A stretch of 16,832 nt of DNA from Rubrivivax sp. GTDB lineage: Bacteria > Pseudomonadota > Gammaproteobacteria > Burkholderiales > Burkholderiaceae_C. The first letter of the stretch is position 1. Each line of letters opens with the position of its first letter. This document shows positions 8,557 to 15,057 of the stretch, piece after piece. The stretch spans positions 1 to 16,832 of the forward strand of contig JAIXSD010000393.1 in the NCBI GenBank assembly GCA_027484885.1, written 5' to 3'. A model generated the notes under the pieces. The model made no database searches, was not told where the DNA came from, and saw only the letters and a list, made by a program, of their open reading frames with translations. A program made the translations under genes and the position numbers.

Positions 8557-8855
8557 TGAGAGGTAAGGCGCTTGTTCGCCACAACGACGCGCCAGCAAGT
8601 GCTGACGCGAATGGGTTGATTTGGGCTGGCGGCGGCTGACCTCGATACGGTTGACGAGGGTTCGTCAGAAATCGATTGTAATACTAATGATTCGCATTTG
8701 TGTTGTTGGGCGACAGAACAGCAGATGATCGTGCGCAGAGCGCCGCGTGATGTGTGGCCCAGCCTTCAAACGCCTTGCAATACTCCGCGCAGCGGTCACG
8801 GGAAAACTCTGAAGACAGCTGAAGCAGACGATCGGAAATCGCGCTTGGAAGGGCG
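8557..8855. other. Promoter spacer upstream of the TonB-receptor operon
   Basis: 299 bases between the thioesterase stop and the receptor start, both on the minus strand. No gene is supported. The AT-rich stretch 8670-8712 holds the Fur-like site and probably the receptor promoter; a TATTAC at 8680-8685 (minus strand) could be its -10, but I see no convincing -35. Confidence 0.55.
8683..8701 (-). promoter_or_regulatory. Fur-box-like site
   Basis: Read on the minus strand, the site is ACAAATGCGAATCATTAGT. Against the classical 19-bp Fur consensus GATAATGATAATCATTATC it matches 12 of 19 positions, including the whole central AATCATTA. It is the only such site I noticed, and it lies in the spacer upstream of the TonB-receptor gene, 127-145 bp from its start. 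Fur with Fe(II) would repress the operon, so expression should rise under iron limitation. Motif seen; regulation inferred. Confidence 0.65.
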
Positions 8856-9422
8856 TCAGTCCCTCTGCGAAGGTGCCGTCGGGGAAGCCATCTGCCCACT
8901 CTCCAAAACCACTGCTTGCTCTGCAGACAACCAACTCTGCACCGCGAGGGGCAATGGCTTCGTTTCAAAGGAGCGGCCGAGTCGGCCGTAACTCTCGACA
9001 TTGGGGACCAGTCCTTGCCTGCCCACAGCTGCGCCCTTCATGTAGCCGGCTGCACACAGCGCGCCGTCTTCGCGGAGAAACTCAAAGCGCATGAAGTTCC
9101 AGGCCTCGTTGGCGGCCACAAGCGCAAAGCGCAGGCGATAACGCTGACCGGGTTGAAGTCCCTTGCGGTAGGAAATCAGGGCGCCCCCGCTCATCGGTCG
9201 CCAGCCCGCCTTCAACATGACGCGCGCAAAGCCGCTGCGCACAAAATACTCCACCAACATCAGGTCGATGATGGTCAAGTAACGGCCGTTGTTCATGTGA
9301 CCATTGATGTCGAGATCACCCGGCCAGACGCGCATATGTCTTTCAATCACCGCGCCCGGCTCAATGGGCGCGAGGCGCCAGGCGCGAAGCAGGGCCCAGA
9401 TCAGGCGCAGCCACAAATTCAT
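8856..9422 (-). CDS. Thioesterase family protein (4HBT_2, hotdog fold)
   Basis: 188-residue predicted acyl-CoA thioesterase-like protein. The signature is GDLDINGHMNNGRYL at 35-49, the D-x-N-x-H-M-N-N motif of the 4HBT_2 / THEM6-like hotdog family, where the Asp is the expected catalytic residue (D38 by position). Residues 81-130 fit the remaining sheet of a single hotdog domain. A short hydrophobic N-terminus (LWLRLIWALLRAW) may anchor it to the membrane. Start ATG 9422 has AGAGG 7 bases upstream. It is divergent from marR, with a shared 65-bp control region carrying two dyads, so it is the obvious MarR target. The acyl substrate is unknown. The C-terminal 35 residues are low in recognisable features. 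Confidence 0.88.
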   Translation of the reverse strand: MNLWLRLIWALLRAWRLAPIEPGAVIERHMRVWPGDLDINGHMNNGRYLTIIDLMLVEYFVRSGFARVMLKAGWRPMSGGALISYRKGLQPGQRYRLRFALVAANEAWNFMRFEFLREDGALCAAGYMKGAAVGRQGLVPNVESYGRLGRSFETKPLPLAVQSWLSAEQAVVLESGQMASPTAPSQRD

Positions 9423-9440
9423 TGAGAAGCCTCTAAGATA

Positions 9441-9474
9441 GTTCGAAGGCGAACAATTTAGTTCATTTGCGAAC
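9441..9474. promoter_or_regulatory. Tandem dyads, probable MarR operator
   Basis: GTTCGAAGGCGAAC at 9441-9454 (perfect 5-4-5 inverted repeat) and GTTCATTTGCGAAC at 9461-9474 (same pattern, one arm base different). The copies are exactly 20 bp apart, about two helical turns, so two dimers would bind the same face of DNA. They fill the gap between the divergent thioesterase and MarR genes. MarR proteins commonly bind such 14-20 bp palindromes in their own divergent promoters. Repeats seen directly; binding by the adjacent regulator inferred. Confidence 0.7.
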
Positions 9475-9487
9475 CATTAACAAGAAA

Positions 9488-9967
9488 ATGCCACCCGCAC
9501 CCGCTTCAACATCCCCTGAAGACGCCGGCACTCGCAGCTGGTTGTCTGTGGTCCGCGCCTACCACCTGTGCAGTGAGCTCATCGGCGCTCGCTTGGCTGA
9601 GTTGGGGGTGAAGACCTCTGAACACGAGATCCTGGTCAACCTGCGGCGCCAGCCGGGCTTGAACCAGCAGGCTCTCGCGGCACGGTGCTTCACGGCCAAA
9701 AGTCATGTCAGCGGATTGCTCAACGACATGGCGTCCAAAGGCTGGATCAGTCGGCAGGCCGACCCCTTGGATGGCCGCGTCAAGCGCCTGACGCTGACCG
9801 CCGCGGGGTTCGAGATGGCGGCGCAAACAGCAGCCATCCAGGCCGATGTGGTGGCCTTGATGACCGAGGGCGTCGCACACACCGAACTCCTGCACATCAA
9901 CCAGGCGATGACGGACGTGAGCAGCCGACTGGAGGCTGCGCTCGGTCGAGACCGGGAAGAGCGCTAA
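9488..9967 (+). CDS. MarR family transcriptional regulator
   Basis: 159-residue dimeric winged-helix regulator. Flanking dimerisation helices (about 17-40 and 115-150) surround the wHTH: recognition region LNQQALAARCFTAKSHVSGLL about 59-79, and wing containing DPLDGRVKRLTLTAAG about 92-107, whose D-x-R-x-x-R/K pattern is typical of MarR. Start is ATG 9488; an in-frame TTG at 9467 would put coding sequence over the second operator dyad, so ATG is preferred, although its ribosome site is poor. It likely represses itself, the downstream lysR and the divergent thioesterase through the dyads at 9441-9474. The effector is unknown; many MarR proteins respond to phenolics or acyl-CoAs, and the thioesterase neighbour fits either. 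Confidence 0.93.
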   Translation: MPPAPASTSPEDAGTRSWLSVVRAYHLCSELIGARLAELGVKTSEHEILVNLRRQPGLNQQALAARCFTAKSHVSGLLNDMASKGWISRQADPLDGRVKRLTLTAAGFEMAAQTAAIQADVVALMTEGVAHTELLHINQAMTDVSSRLEAALGRDREER

Positions 9968-9970
9968 ACC

Positions 9971-10888
9971 ATGCAGCTGCGCCAGCTTGACCTGAACCTG
10001 CTCAAAGCGTTCGATGCCCTCATGGATGAGCGCAATGTGACGCGGGCAGCAGAACGACTGGCGGTCACGCAGCCGGCCGTGAGTGCCACCCTCAATCGGC
10101 TGCGTGACGCCTTGGGCGACCCGCTGTTCGTGCGGACCCAGCGCGGTATCGCGCCCACTGAGCGCGCGTTGGCGCTCGCCGGACCCATCAAACGCATCCT
10201 GGCTGACATCGAGGCCGTGCTCCAGCCGCAGGCTTTCGATCCTGCGACCGCGGCATTCACCGTCACCCTGTCTGCCACCGACTATGCGCTGCGGGCGGTG
10301 GTCATGCCCTTTGTGGCAGCGCTTCGCCCCCTCGCCCCGCATATACGGGTGGCCGTGATTCAAGCGCATGGGCCCGAACTGCTGGAGCGCATGGAGCGCG
10401 GCGAGTTGGACTTGGCCCTGATCACACCGCAGATGGCGCCGGCCGATGTGCATGTCCGCCCGCTGTTCGATGAGCGCTATGTCTGCGTGCTGCGGCAGGG
10501 GCATCCTGCCGTGGGGCCGGAGGCACTGACGCTCGACACTTTTTGCGCCTTGGACCACGGCATCGTCTCGCTGCAAGGGGGCGGGTTCTCTGGAGCGACG
10601 GACGAGGCGCTGTCTCGGCTTGGGCGGCAGCGCCAGGTCAAGGTGTCCGTGCCCAGCTTTGGCATGCTGCTGGACTTGGTTCGCAGCACCGATCTGGCGG
10701 CGCTGGTCCCCGAGCGCTTGCTCGTGGGGGTCACAGGGCTTGAGGTCTGCCCGGCGCCCTTGGAGGTTGCGGGCTTCACCAAGGTTTTGGCTTGGCATGC
10801 CCGCACCCATGTCGACCCGCGACAGCGCTGGGTGCGTGACCTCCTGGTGCGCACCTGCGGTCAGCCGGCTGCTAAGTCCGACACCTGA
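9971..10888 (+). CDS. LysR family transcriptional regulator (NahR/DntR/LinR-like)
   Basis: 305 residues, the usual LysR length. N-terminal wHTH about 6-64 (RNVTRAAERLAVTQPAVSATLNRL, then DPLFVRTQRGIAPT), linker helix, then a periplasmic-binding-protein-like effector domain from about 92 to 295. The DLNLLKAFDALMDERNVTRAA start and PLFVRT turn are typical of the NodD/NahR/DntR/LinR subgroup, which often senses aromatic compounds; this subgroup call is inferred from resemblance. It starts 3 bp after the marR stop, so the two regulators are co-transcribed. Its last 28 bases overlap the 3' end of the convergent oxidoreductase gene. That gene or the SRPBCC operon is a plausible target, but no T-N11-A site was firmly identified. 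Confidence 0.94.
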   Translation: MQLRQLDLNLLKAFDALMDERNVTRAAERLAVTQPAVSATLNRLRDALGDPLFVRTQRGIAPTERALALAGPIKRILADIEAVLQPQAFDPATAAFTVTLSATDYALRAVVMPFVAALRPLAPHIRVAVIQAHGPELLERMERGELDLALITPQMAPADVHVRPLFDERYVCVLRQGHPAVGPEALTLDTFCALDHGIVSLQGGGFSGATDEALSRLGRQRQVKVSVPSFGMLLDLVRSTDLAALVPERLLVGVTGLEVCPAPLEVAGFTKVLAWHARTHVDPRQRWVRDLLVRTCGQPAAKSDT

Positions 10889-11781
10889 AATGACACCGGT
10901 GCGCCGTGGCCAGGCGCTCGCTCATAGAGCCGCGCGACAGCGGTCATATTGTCTTGACCCAGCCCGAGCCGAGCGGCCAGGGTGAAAACCTCACGTGCTG
11001 CCGCCACCGTGGGCAGGCGGGCACCTCCGCCAGCGGCATCGAGCACATAGCCGAAGTCCTTGGCCATCAATTCGATCGGGAACTGCGGGCTGAACTCCGA
11101 GCGCAGCATGGAGCCGCAAAGGTAGTGGTCCACAGGGGCCCAGACCGGCGTCGTGGCCACGGCTTGAAGCACGGCTTCAGGCGCAACACCCTGCGCCTGC
11201 AGCATGCCAATCAGCTCTGCCAGCGCCGCCACATGAAGGCCCAGCAAGGTGTTGGTCGCCAGCTTGGCCAGAGCGCCGTGGCCCACCGGCCCGACATGCG
11301 TGGCGGCAGCGCCCAGGGTCTGCAACAGCGGTTGGGCGCGCGCAAACGTGGCCTCCTCTCCGCCCACCAGATAGACCAGCTGACCGGTCTCGGCGGCCGT
11401 CCGAGAACCCGATACCGGAGCGTCCAGAAAGTGCACGCCGGCCTCTGCACTGGCCTGGGCCAGGCGATGAACCGTGGGCATCGACAGCGTGGAGCTGTCG
11501 ATGGCAATCGTCCCCGGGGCCATGCCCAGCAAGGCCCCGTGGCGGGTGTCGCACCACACAGACAGGGAGGCGGGGTCATCTCGCAGCATGGCGATCACGA
11601 CCTCCGCGTCTTTTGCGGCTTCGCGTGGCGTCCGCGCCTGCCTGGCTCCCGCATCCACCAGGGCCTGTGCGGCAGCGGGGTTGCGGTTCCACACGGTGAC
11701 TGAATGTCCGGCCTGTAGCAGGCGCCCAGCCATGCGGCTGCCCATGGCGCCAAGACCCAAAACGGCGATGCGCTGACTCAT
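10861..11781 (-). CDS. NAD(P)-dependent beta-hydroxyacid dehydrogenase (3-HIBADH / GarR-like)
   Basis: 306-residue cytosolic oxidoreductase of the 6-phosphogluconate / 3-hydroxyisobutyrate dehydrogenase family. Rossmann motif GLGAMG at 9-14; Arg at 33 rather than an acidic residue after beta-2 (VWNRN) suggests NADP preference. Substrate-binding DAPVSGSRTAAETGQL at 120-135; catalytic K173 in GALAKLATN with N177; conserved MAKDFGYVLDAA at 239-250. The expected DAPVSGG has Ser-Arg (SGSR) here, a small deviation. It would oxidise a 3-hydroxyacid or reduce the semialdehyde or an imine; the substrate cannot be assigned. ATG 11781 overlaps the stop of the SRPBCC gene as ATGA, so it is translationally coupled. 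An open extension to 11997 has no sensible start and lies inside the upstream gene. Confidence 0.93.
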   Translation of the reverse strand: MSQRIAVLGLGAMGSRMAGRLLQAGHSVTVWNRNPAAAQALVDAGARQARTPREAAKDAEVVIAMLRDDPASLSVWCDTRHGALLGMAPGTIAIDSSTLSMPTVHRLAQASAEAGVHFLDAPVSGSRTAAETGQLVYLVGGEEATFARAQPLLQTLGAAATHVGPVGHGALAKLATNTLLGLHVAALAELIGMLQAQGVAPEAVLQAVATTPVWAPVDHYLCGSMLRSEFSPQFPIELMAKDFGYVLDAAGGGARLPTVAAAREVFTLAARLGLGQDNMTAVARLYERAPGHGAPVSFQVSDLAAG

Positions 11782-12296
11782 GACTGCTTGGCCAGCCGAG
11801 CCGCCTGAACCAGACCATTCAACCAATCTTGGTGGCCGTTGATCATCGGGTTGGGCTGCGCCTTTGCCAGGTCTTGGGCGGGTTTGCCGCACTGCGTTTC
11901 CTGCGTCAGGATGCGCAGCCGTCCACCCGAGAGTTCCTCGATCAACCAGGCATGGTGCACATCGAGGCGGTCTTCTGCGCCAGGCTCTCCGGCCCAACCA
12001 TGCCAGGCCACGCGAGCGGCTTGACCCTTGACCGGCGGCACATGTTCCACCACCTGTGCTTCCACGGGGAAGCCGAAAGTGGAGAAGTAGAAGCGTGCAC
12101 CAGGCGTCAACTCGGGACCTTTGCCGTCATAGAAGCGAATGTCCGCCGAGTTGGCGTAGTAGGTCGGCCAACGGCTAGGGATGTTCAAGAAGGGCCAGAT
12201 TTCTTCTGCGGTGAGCCCGGTGACGATGACCTCGTTGGAGCAGTAGTTGTCGGTGAAGCCGGGGACGTAGCCAGCCGGCCAAATGATGTCGCTCAT
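11778..12296 (-). CDS. SRPBCC family (polyketide cyclase / START-like) protein
   Basis: 172-residue cytosolic protein with the helix-grip SRPBCC pattern: an early strand (SNEVIVTG), a helix AEEIWPFLNIPSRWPTYY about 30-47, a curved sheet from about 52 to 137, and a long C-terminal helix (NGHQDWLNGLVQAARLAKQ) closing the pocket. The family binds hydrophobic ligands and includes polyketide cyclases, aromatic-compound enzymes and START/Bet v1 proteins; no catalytic residues can be named. First gene of a two-gene minus operon, ending in a 4-bp ATGA overlap with the dehydrogenase. Start ATG 12296 is preceded by AAAGG. Divergent from padR across a 244-bp spacer, so PadR may control it. Confidence 0.85.
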   Translation of the reverse strand: MSDIIWPAGYVPGFTDNYCSNEVIVTGLTAEEIWPFLNIPSRWPTYYANSADIRFYDGKGPELTPGARFYFSTFGFPVEAQVVEHVPPVKGQAARVAWHGWAGEPGAEDRLDVHHAWLIEELSGGRLRILTQETQCGKPAQDLAKAQPNPMINGHQDWLNGLVQAARLAKQS

Positions 12297-12540
12297 GTTC
12301 AGTGCCTTTGCAGTGAGGAAGGAATGGCAATCGCCAGGCCTCTATGGTGCGGATGGCAGTGAAGTAAGTGAGCTCACCATTTCTGATTGCATACATCAAT
12401 CGGAATGATTTCAGGCAAGGCAGCTCCGTGGAGGAGCCGTCTTTTGCAGAAGGTGAAGCTCTGCAAAGTTGGGCCAGAACCTTGGACAAGTCGTGTCTTG
12501 AGATATATCGTAGATGCATCTCAATGAACTTGGTTGCACG
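12297..12540. other. Divergent promoter region between SRPBCC and padR operons
   Basis: 244 bases, noticeably more AT-rich than the genes on its right. It holds a small dyad GATTG-N7-CAATC at 12385-12401 and the operator-like palindromes at 12498-12524. I did not find a sigma-70 pair good enough to list on either strand. An in-frame ATG for padR at 12514 lies inside the palindromes and is not favoured. Confidence 0.55.
12498..12524. promoter_or_regulatory. Tandem palindromes, probable PadR/YqjI-type operator
   Basis: GATATATC (12502-12509) and GATGCATC (12513-12520) are each perfect 8-bp palindromes, placed 11 bp apart, one helical turn. The whole block is also a larger dyad: TTGAGAT (12498-12504) pairs with ATCTCAA (12518-12524). 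It ends 16 bases before the padR start codon, where binding would block transcription or initiation. Autoregulation is usual for PadR proteins. Sequence symmetry seen; binding by this PadR inferred. Confidence 0.65.
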
Positions 12541-13209
12541 ATGTTCAGAAAGCATTTCTCTCTTGGTTTTCCGGGCCGTCGTGGCGTCTCTGTGTGCGAC
12601 GCACCGACTCAGCAACTGACACGGCACGGCCTGCCGGGAGGCCGCCCGGGTGGTCGCGGCCACCACGCAGGTGGCGGCGGTGGCTTGGGTCGCCATGGCG
12701 GTGGGCACGGTGGCGGGCCCGAGCGCGGCGGGCGTGGCGCACGCATGTTCGAGCATGGAGCGATCAAGCTCCTCGCGCTGGGTCTGGTGGCCGAACGTCC
12801 CTGCTATGGCTATGAATTGATCAAGCACATTGAATCGCTGGTCGGGGGCGACTACAGCCCGAGCCCCGGCGTGATCTACCCCACGCTGACCTACCTGGTC
12901 GACATGGGCTGGGCGATCGTCCAAGACGGCGAGGGCGGCCGCAAGCAGTACACGATCACACCAAATGGCCAGGCGCAGCTGGCGCAGCAAAGCGCCGAGC
13001 TGGAGGGGCTGAAGGGGCGGCTGCAGCAAGGCAAGGAGCGCATGGCCGCAGGCCGTTCGCCGGACATCGAACGCGCCATGGCCAACCTCAAAGCCGTTTT
13101 GCAGCAACGCATGGCCGATGGCAGTGGCCAGGCGGAGCTCGCCCGCCGCATTGCGACCGTCATTGACGAGGCCGCCTCCACCATTCAGCGACTGGAGTTC
13201 CCTGCATGA
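12541..13209 (+). CDS. PadR family transcriptional regulator, YqjI-like
   Basis: 222 residues. N-terminal extension about 1-67 rich in Gly, Arg and some His (RHGGGHGGG, GRGHH), then a PadR winged helix about 69-147 with GYELIKHIESL (90-100) and the diagnostic YSPSPGVIYPTLTYL (105-119), then a two-helix dimerisation tail. Layout and core sequence closely follow E. coli YqjI, whose His-rich N-terminus binds nickel and iron and which represses the ferric reductase yqjH. Here the extension has few His and one Cys (C19), so metal sensing may be weaker or lost. ATG 12541 gives MFRKHF, as in related proteins; ATG 12514 is the alternative. It heads an operon with the DUF3861, tannase-like and secreted-protein genes; its stop overlaps the next start as ATGA. 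Probable autoregulation through palindromes at 12498-12524. Confidence 0.9.
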   Translation: MFRKHFSLGFPGRRGVSVCDAPTQQLTRHGLPGGRPGGRGHHAGGGGGLGRHGGGHGGGPERGGRGARMFEHGAIKLLALGLVAERPCYGYELIKHIESLVGGDYSPSPGVIYPTLTYLVDMGWAIVQDGEGGRKQYTITPNGQAQLAQQSAELEGLKGRLQQGKERMAAGRSPDIERAMANLKAVLQQRMADGSGQAELARRIATVIDEAASTIQRLEFPA

Positions 13210-13514
13210 AGCAGCATCGCTACCGCATCACCGTTGAGCATCTGGCGCTGCCGGATGGCTCATTGCCCGCCCCAGATCGGGCCTTGAGCTTCGAGACGGG
13301 CAATCATGACGACATCCTCGCCATCGTGGCTCGCATGGGCCAGCGCGGTGACTTGCCGCAGGCCGATGCCACGGCTCTGGCGGTGGGCCTCAAATTGTTC
13401 AGTGAGGTGATGCTGCAGCACCGGGCGCATCCGCTGTTTGCTGACTTTGGTCCTCACTTCAAGGCCTTCATGCAACAACTCAAGCAGGGCCCGAGTGCCC
13501 GGGAGCAAACCTGA
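13206..13514 (+). CDS. DUF3861 family protein
   Basis: 102-residue small cytosolic protein. The opening KQHRYRITVEHLALPDG, the central ENHDD-like GNHDDILAIVARM and the ending AVGLKLFSEVMLQHRAHPLFADFGPHFKAFMQQLK are the pattern I know from DUF3861 proteins, a family without an established function. No signal peptide or membrane segment. The start overlaps the padR stop (ATGA) and the stop overlaps the tannase-like start (TGATG), so it is made together with both. A GGAG precedes the start. Being locked between regulator and hydrolase suggests a supporting role in the same response, but nothing in the sequence shows what. Confidence 0.85.
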   Translation: MKQHRYRITVEHLALPDGSLPAPDRALSFETGNHDDILAIVARMGQRGDLPQADATALAVGLKLFSEVMLQHRAHPLFADFGPHFKAFMQQLKQGPSAREQT

Positions 13515-15040
13515 TGAATCGCCGCGAATTCGCCCTCGGCTTGCTGGCTGGTATGGCCGCCAGCTCGGCCAGCAACACACAAGCCAGCAAGGCTCAAACC
13601 GTCAGCACGACGGAGGATGGCTTGCGCCCTGACTTGACCCGCTACAGCACGCAGGAGCTCAAGGTCGGCGGGCAAACCATTCGGGTGCGCGCCTACGAAG
13701 GGCTGCCCACAGTGGCCAAGCCGGTCGAACCGGACTACCAGGCGCTGAATCTGTACATCCCTGAGGCCTACTTTCAAGGTGGCCGCATTGCTGGCTTCAC
13801 AGCGCGCACGGCGCCGATCTTCCTGCCCAACGGGGTAGGGGGGTACATGCCGGCCAAGCCTGGGAGCTTGGTCAACCGCATGCCAGGGCCGCCCGGCGAA
13901 GCGCCGGCTCCCAGCGCCAGTGCGATGGCCTTGGCGCGCGGTTTCGTGGTGGCCGCGCCTGGTGCGAGAGGCCGCACCCTGCAGGCGTCCGATGGTCGCT
14001 GGACCGGCAAGGCGCCGGCCGCCATCGTGGACCTGAAGGCCGCAGTGCGTTGGCTGCGTCACAACGCCGACCGCCTGCCGGGCAACGTGGAGCGCATTGT
14101 TGCCAATGGCACCAGCGCCGGTGGCGCGCTGTCGGCCCTGCTGGGGGCCAGCGGCAACCTCCCGGACTACGAGGCTGACCTGCGCGCGCTCGGTGCAGCA
14201 CCTGGCCGGGACGATGTCTTCGCGGTCTCCGCCTTCTGTCCCATCACCAATCTGGCCCATGCGGACGAGGCCTACGAATGGCAGTTTGAAGGCTTGCGCG
14301 AATACCGCAACATCGCCATCTCCATGCTGGATTTCCGGGCCCAGCGCACCGAGATGATCGGCCAGTTGAGCGACGCCCAGCTGACCCTCTCTGGCGAAAT
14401 GCGCGAAGCCTTCGCAGCCTATGTCAACGGCCTGGGCCTGAAGACGCCGGACGGCGGCCCGCTGACGCTGGAGCCCAATGGCCAGGGGCGCTTGCGCGAG
14501 CACATCGCCGCGCTGCTGCAGGCCTCGGCTCAGCAGGCCGTGGACGGCGGGCGTGACCTGTCCGACAGCGCCTGGCTGCGTGTTCAAGGTGGGCGTGTGC
14601 AGTCAGTGGACTTCAGCGCTTACGCCCGCACGGTGGGCCGCATGAAGGCTCAGCCGGCCTTTGACGGCTTCTCGCTGGAGACCGGTGAGAACCAGCTCTT
14701 TGGCGATGCGCGTGTCGACAAGCGGCACTTCACCGCGTACTCGCTGCGCCACTCGACTGTGAGCGGTGCCGCCCGGGCGGACGCCGGCACGGTGAAGTCC
14801 ATGGATGCCATGCAGCAGTTGCTGGACGCACGCGCCAAGGTGTCCCCGCATTGGCGCATCCGCCATGGCAGCCTGGACCGCGACACCTCGCTGGCGGTGC
14901 CCACCCTGCTAGCTGCCGCCGCCCGCCAGCGCGGTGCCGCCGTGGATTTGGCTCTGCCCTGGGCGCGGCCTCACAGCGGTGATTACGAGCTGGACAGCTT
15001 GTTCGCTTGGGCCGAAGCCGCGGTTCGCCAGCCCGCATGA
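13514..15040 (+). CDS. Subtype B tannase-like secreted alpha/beta hydrolase
   Basis: 508 residues. The N-terminus MNRREFALGLLAGMAASS is a twin-arginine-like export signal, so a folded periplasmic or secreted enzyme is likely. Nucleophile elbow GTSAGG with S201; later RHGSLDRDTS (450-459) supplies the acidic residue and RPHSGDYELD (485-494) the His (H487). This Ser/Asp/His arrangement and the surrounding motifs match the bacterial subtype B tannase family (Lactobacillus TanB type), which hydrolyses galloyl or other phenolic esters. The insert between residues 250 and 440 would form the substrate lid. Substrate is inferred only from family; a feruloyl- or other aryl-esterase role is possible. 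GGGAG lies upstream of ATG 13514, which overlaps the DUF3861 stop. Composition is GC-rich like its operon partners. Confidence 0.87.
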   Translation: MNRREFALGLLAGMAASSASNTQASKAQTVSTTEDGLRPDLTRYSTQELKVGGQTIRVRAYEGLPTVAKPVEPDYQALNLYIPEAYFQGGRIAGFTARTAPIFLPNGVGGYMPAKPGSLVNRMPGPPGEAPAPSASAMALARGFVVAAPGARGRTLQASDGRWTGKAPAAIVDLKAAVRWLRHNADRLPGNVERIVANGTSAGGALSALLGASGNLPDYEADLRALGAAPGRDDVFAVSAFCPITNLAHADEAYEWQFEGLREYRNIAISMLDFRAQRTEMIGQLSDAQLTLSGEMREAFAAYVNGLGLKTPDGGPLTLEPNGQGRLREHIAALLQASAQQAVDGGRDLSDSAWLRVQGGRVQSVDFSAYARTVGRMKAQPAFDGFSLETGENQLFGDARVDKRHFTAYSLRHSTVSGAARADAGTVKSMDAMQQLLDARAKVSPHWRIRHGSLDRDTSLAVPTLLAAAARQRGAAVDLALPWARPHSGDYELDSLFAWAEAAVRQPA

Positions 15041-15057
15041 GGCCGAGGTACAGCACG

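Noticed and set aside
9506..10810. Long minus-strand open frame opposite marR and lysR
   Set aside because: It lies wholly antisense to two well-supported regulator genes, has no recognisable domain and reflects high GC codon bias.
12385..12401. GATTG-N7-CAATC as an operator
   Set aside because: Arms of only 5 bp occur often by chance and nothing else supports it.
12368..12619. Small plus-strand frame across the padR promoter
   Set aside because: Starts with a non-ATG codon without a ribosome site and overlaps the padR start and operator in another frame.
13454..14587. Long minus-strand open frame opposite the tannase-like gene
   Set aside because: Low-complexity Arg/Gly/His/Gln composition and full overlap with a gene carrying a complete catalytic triad.
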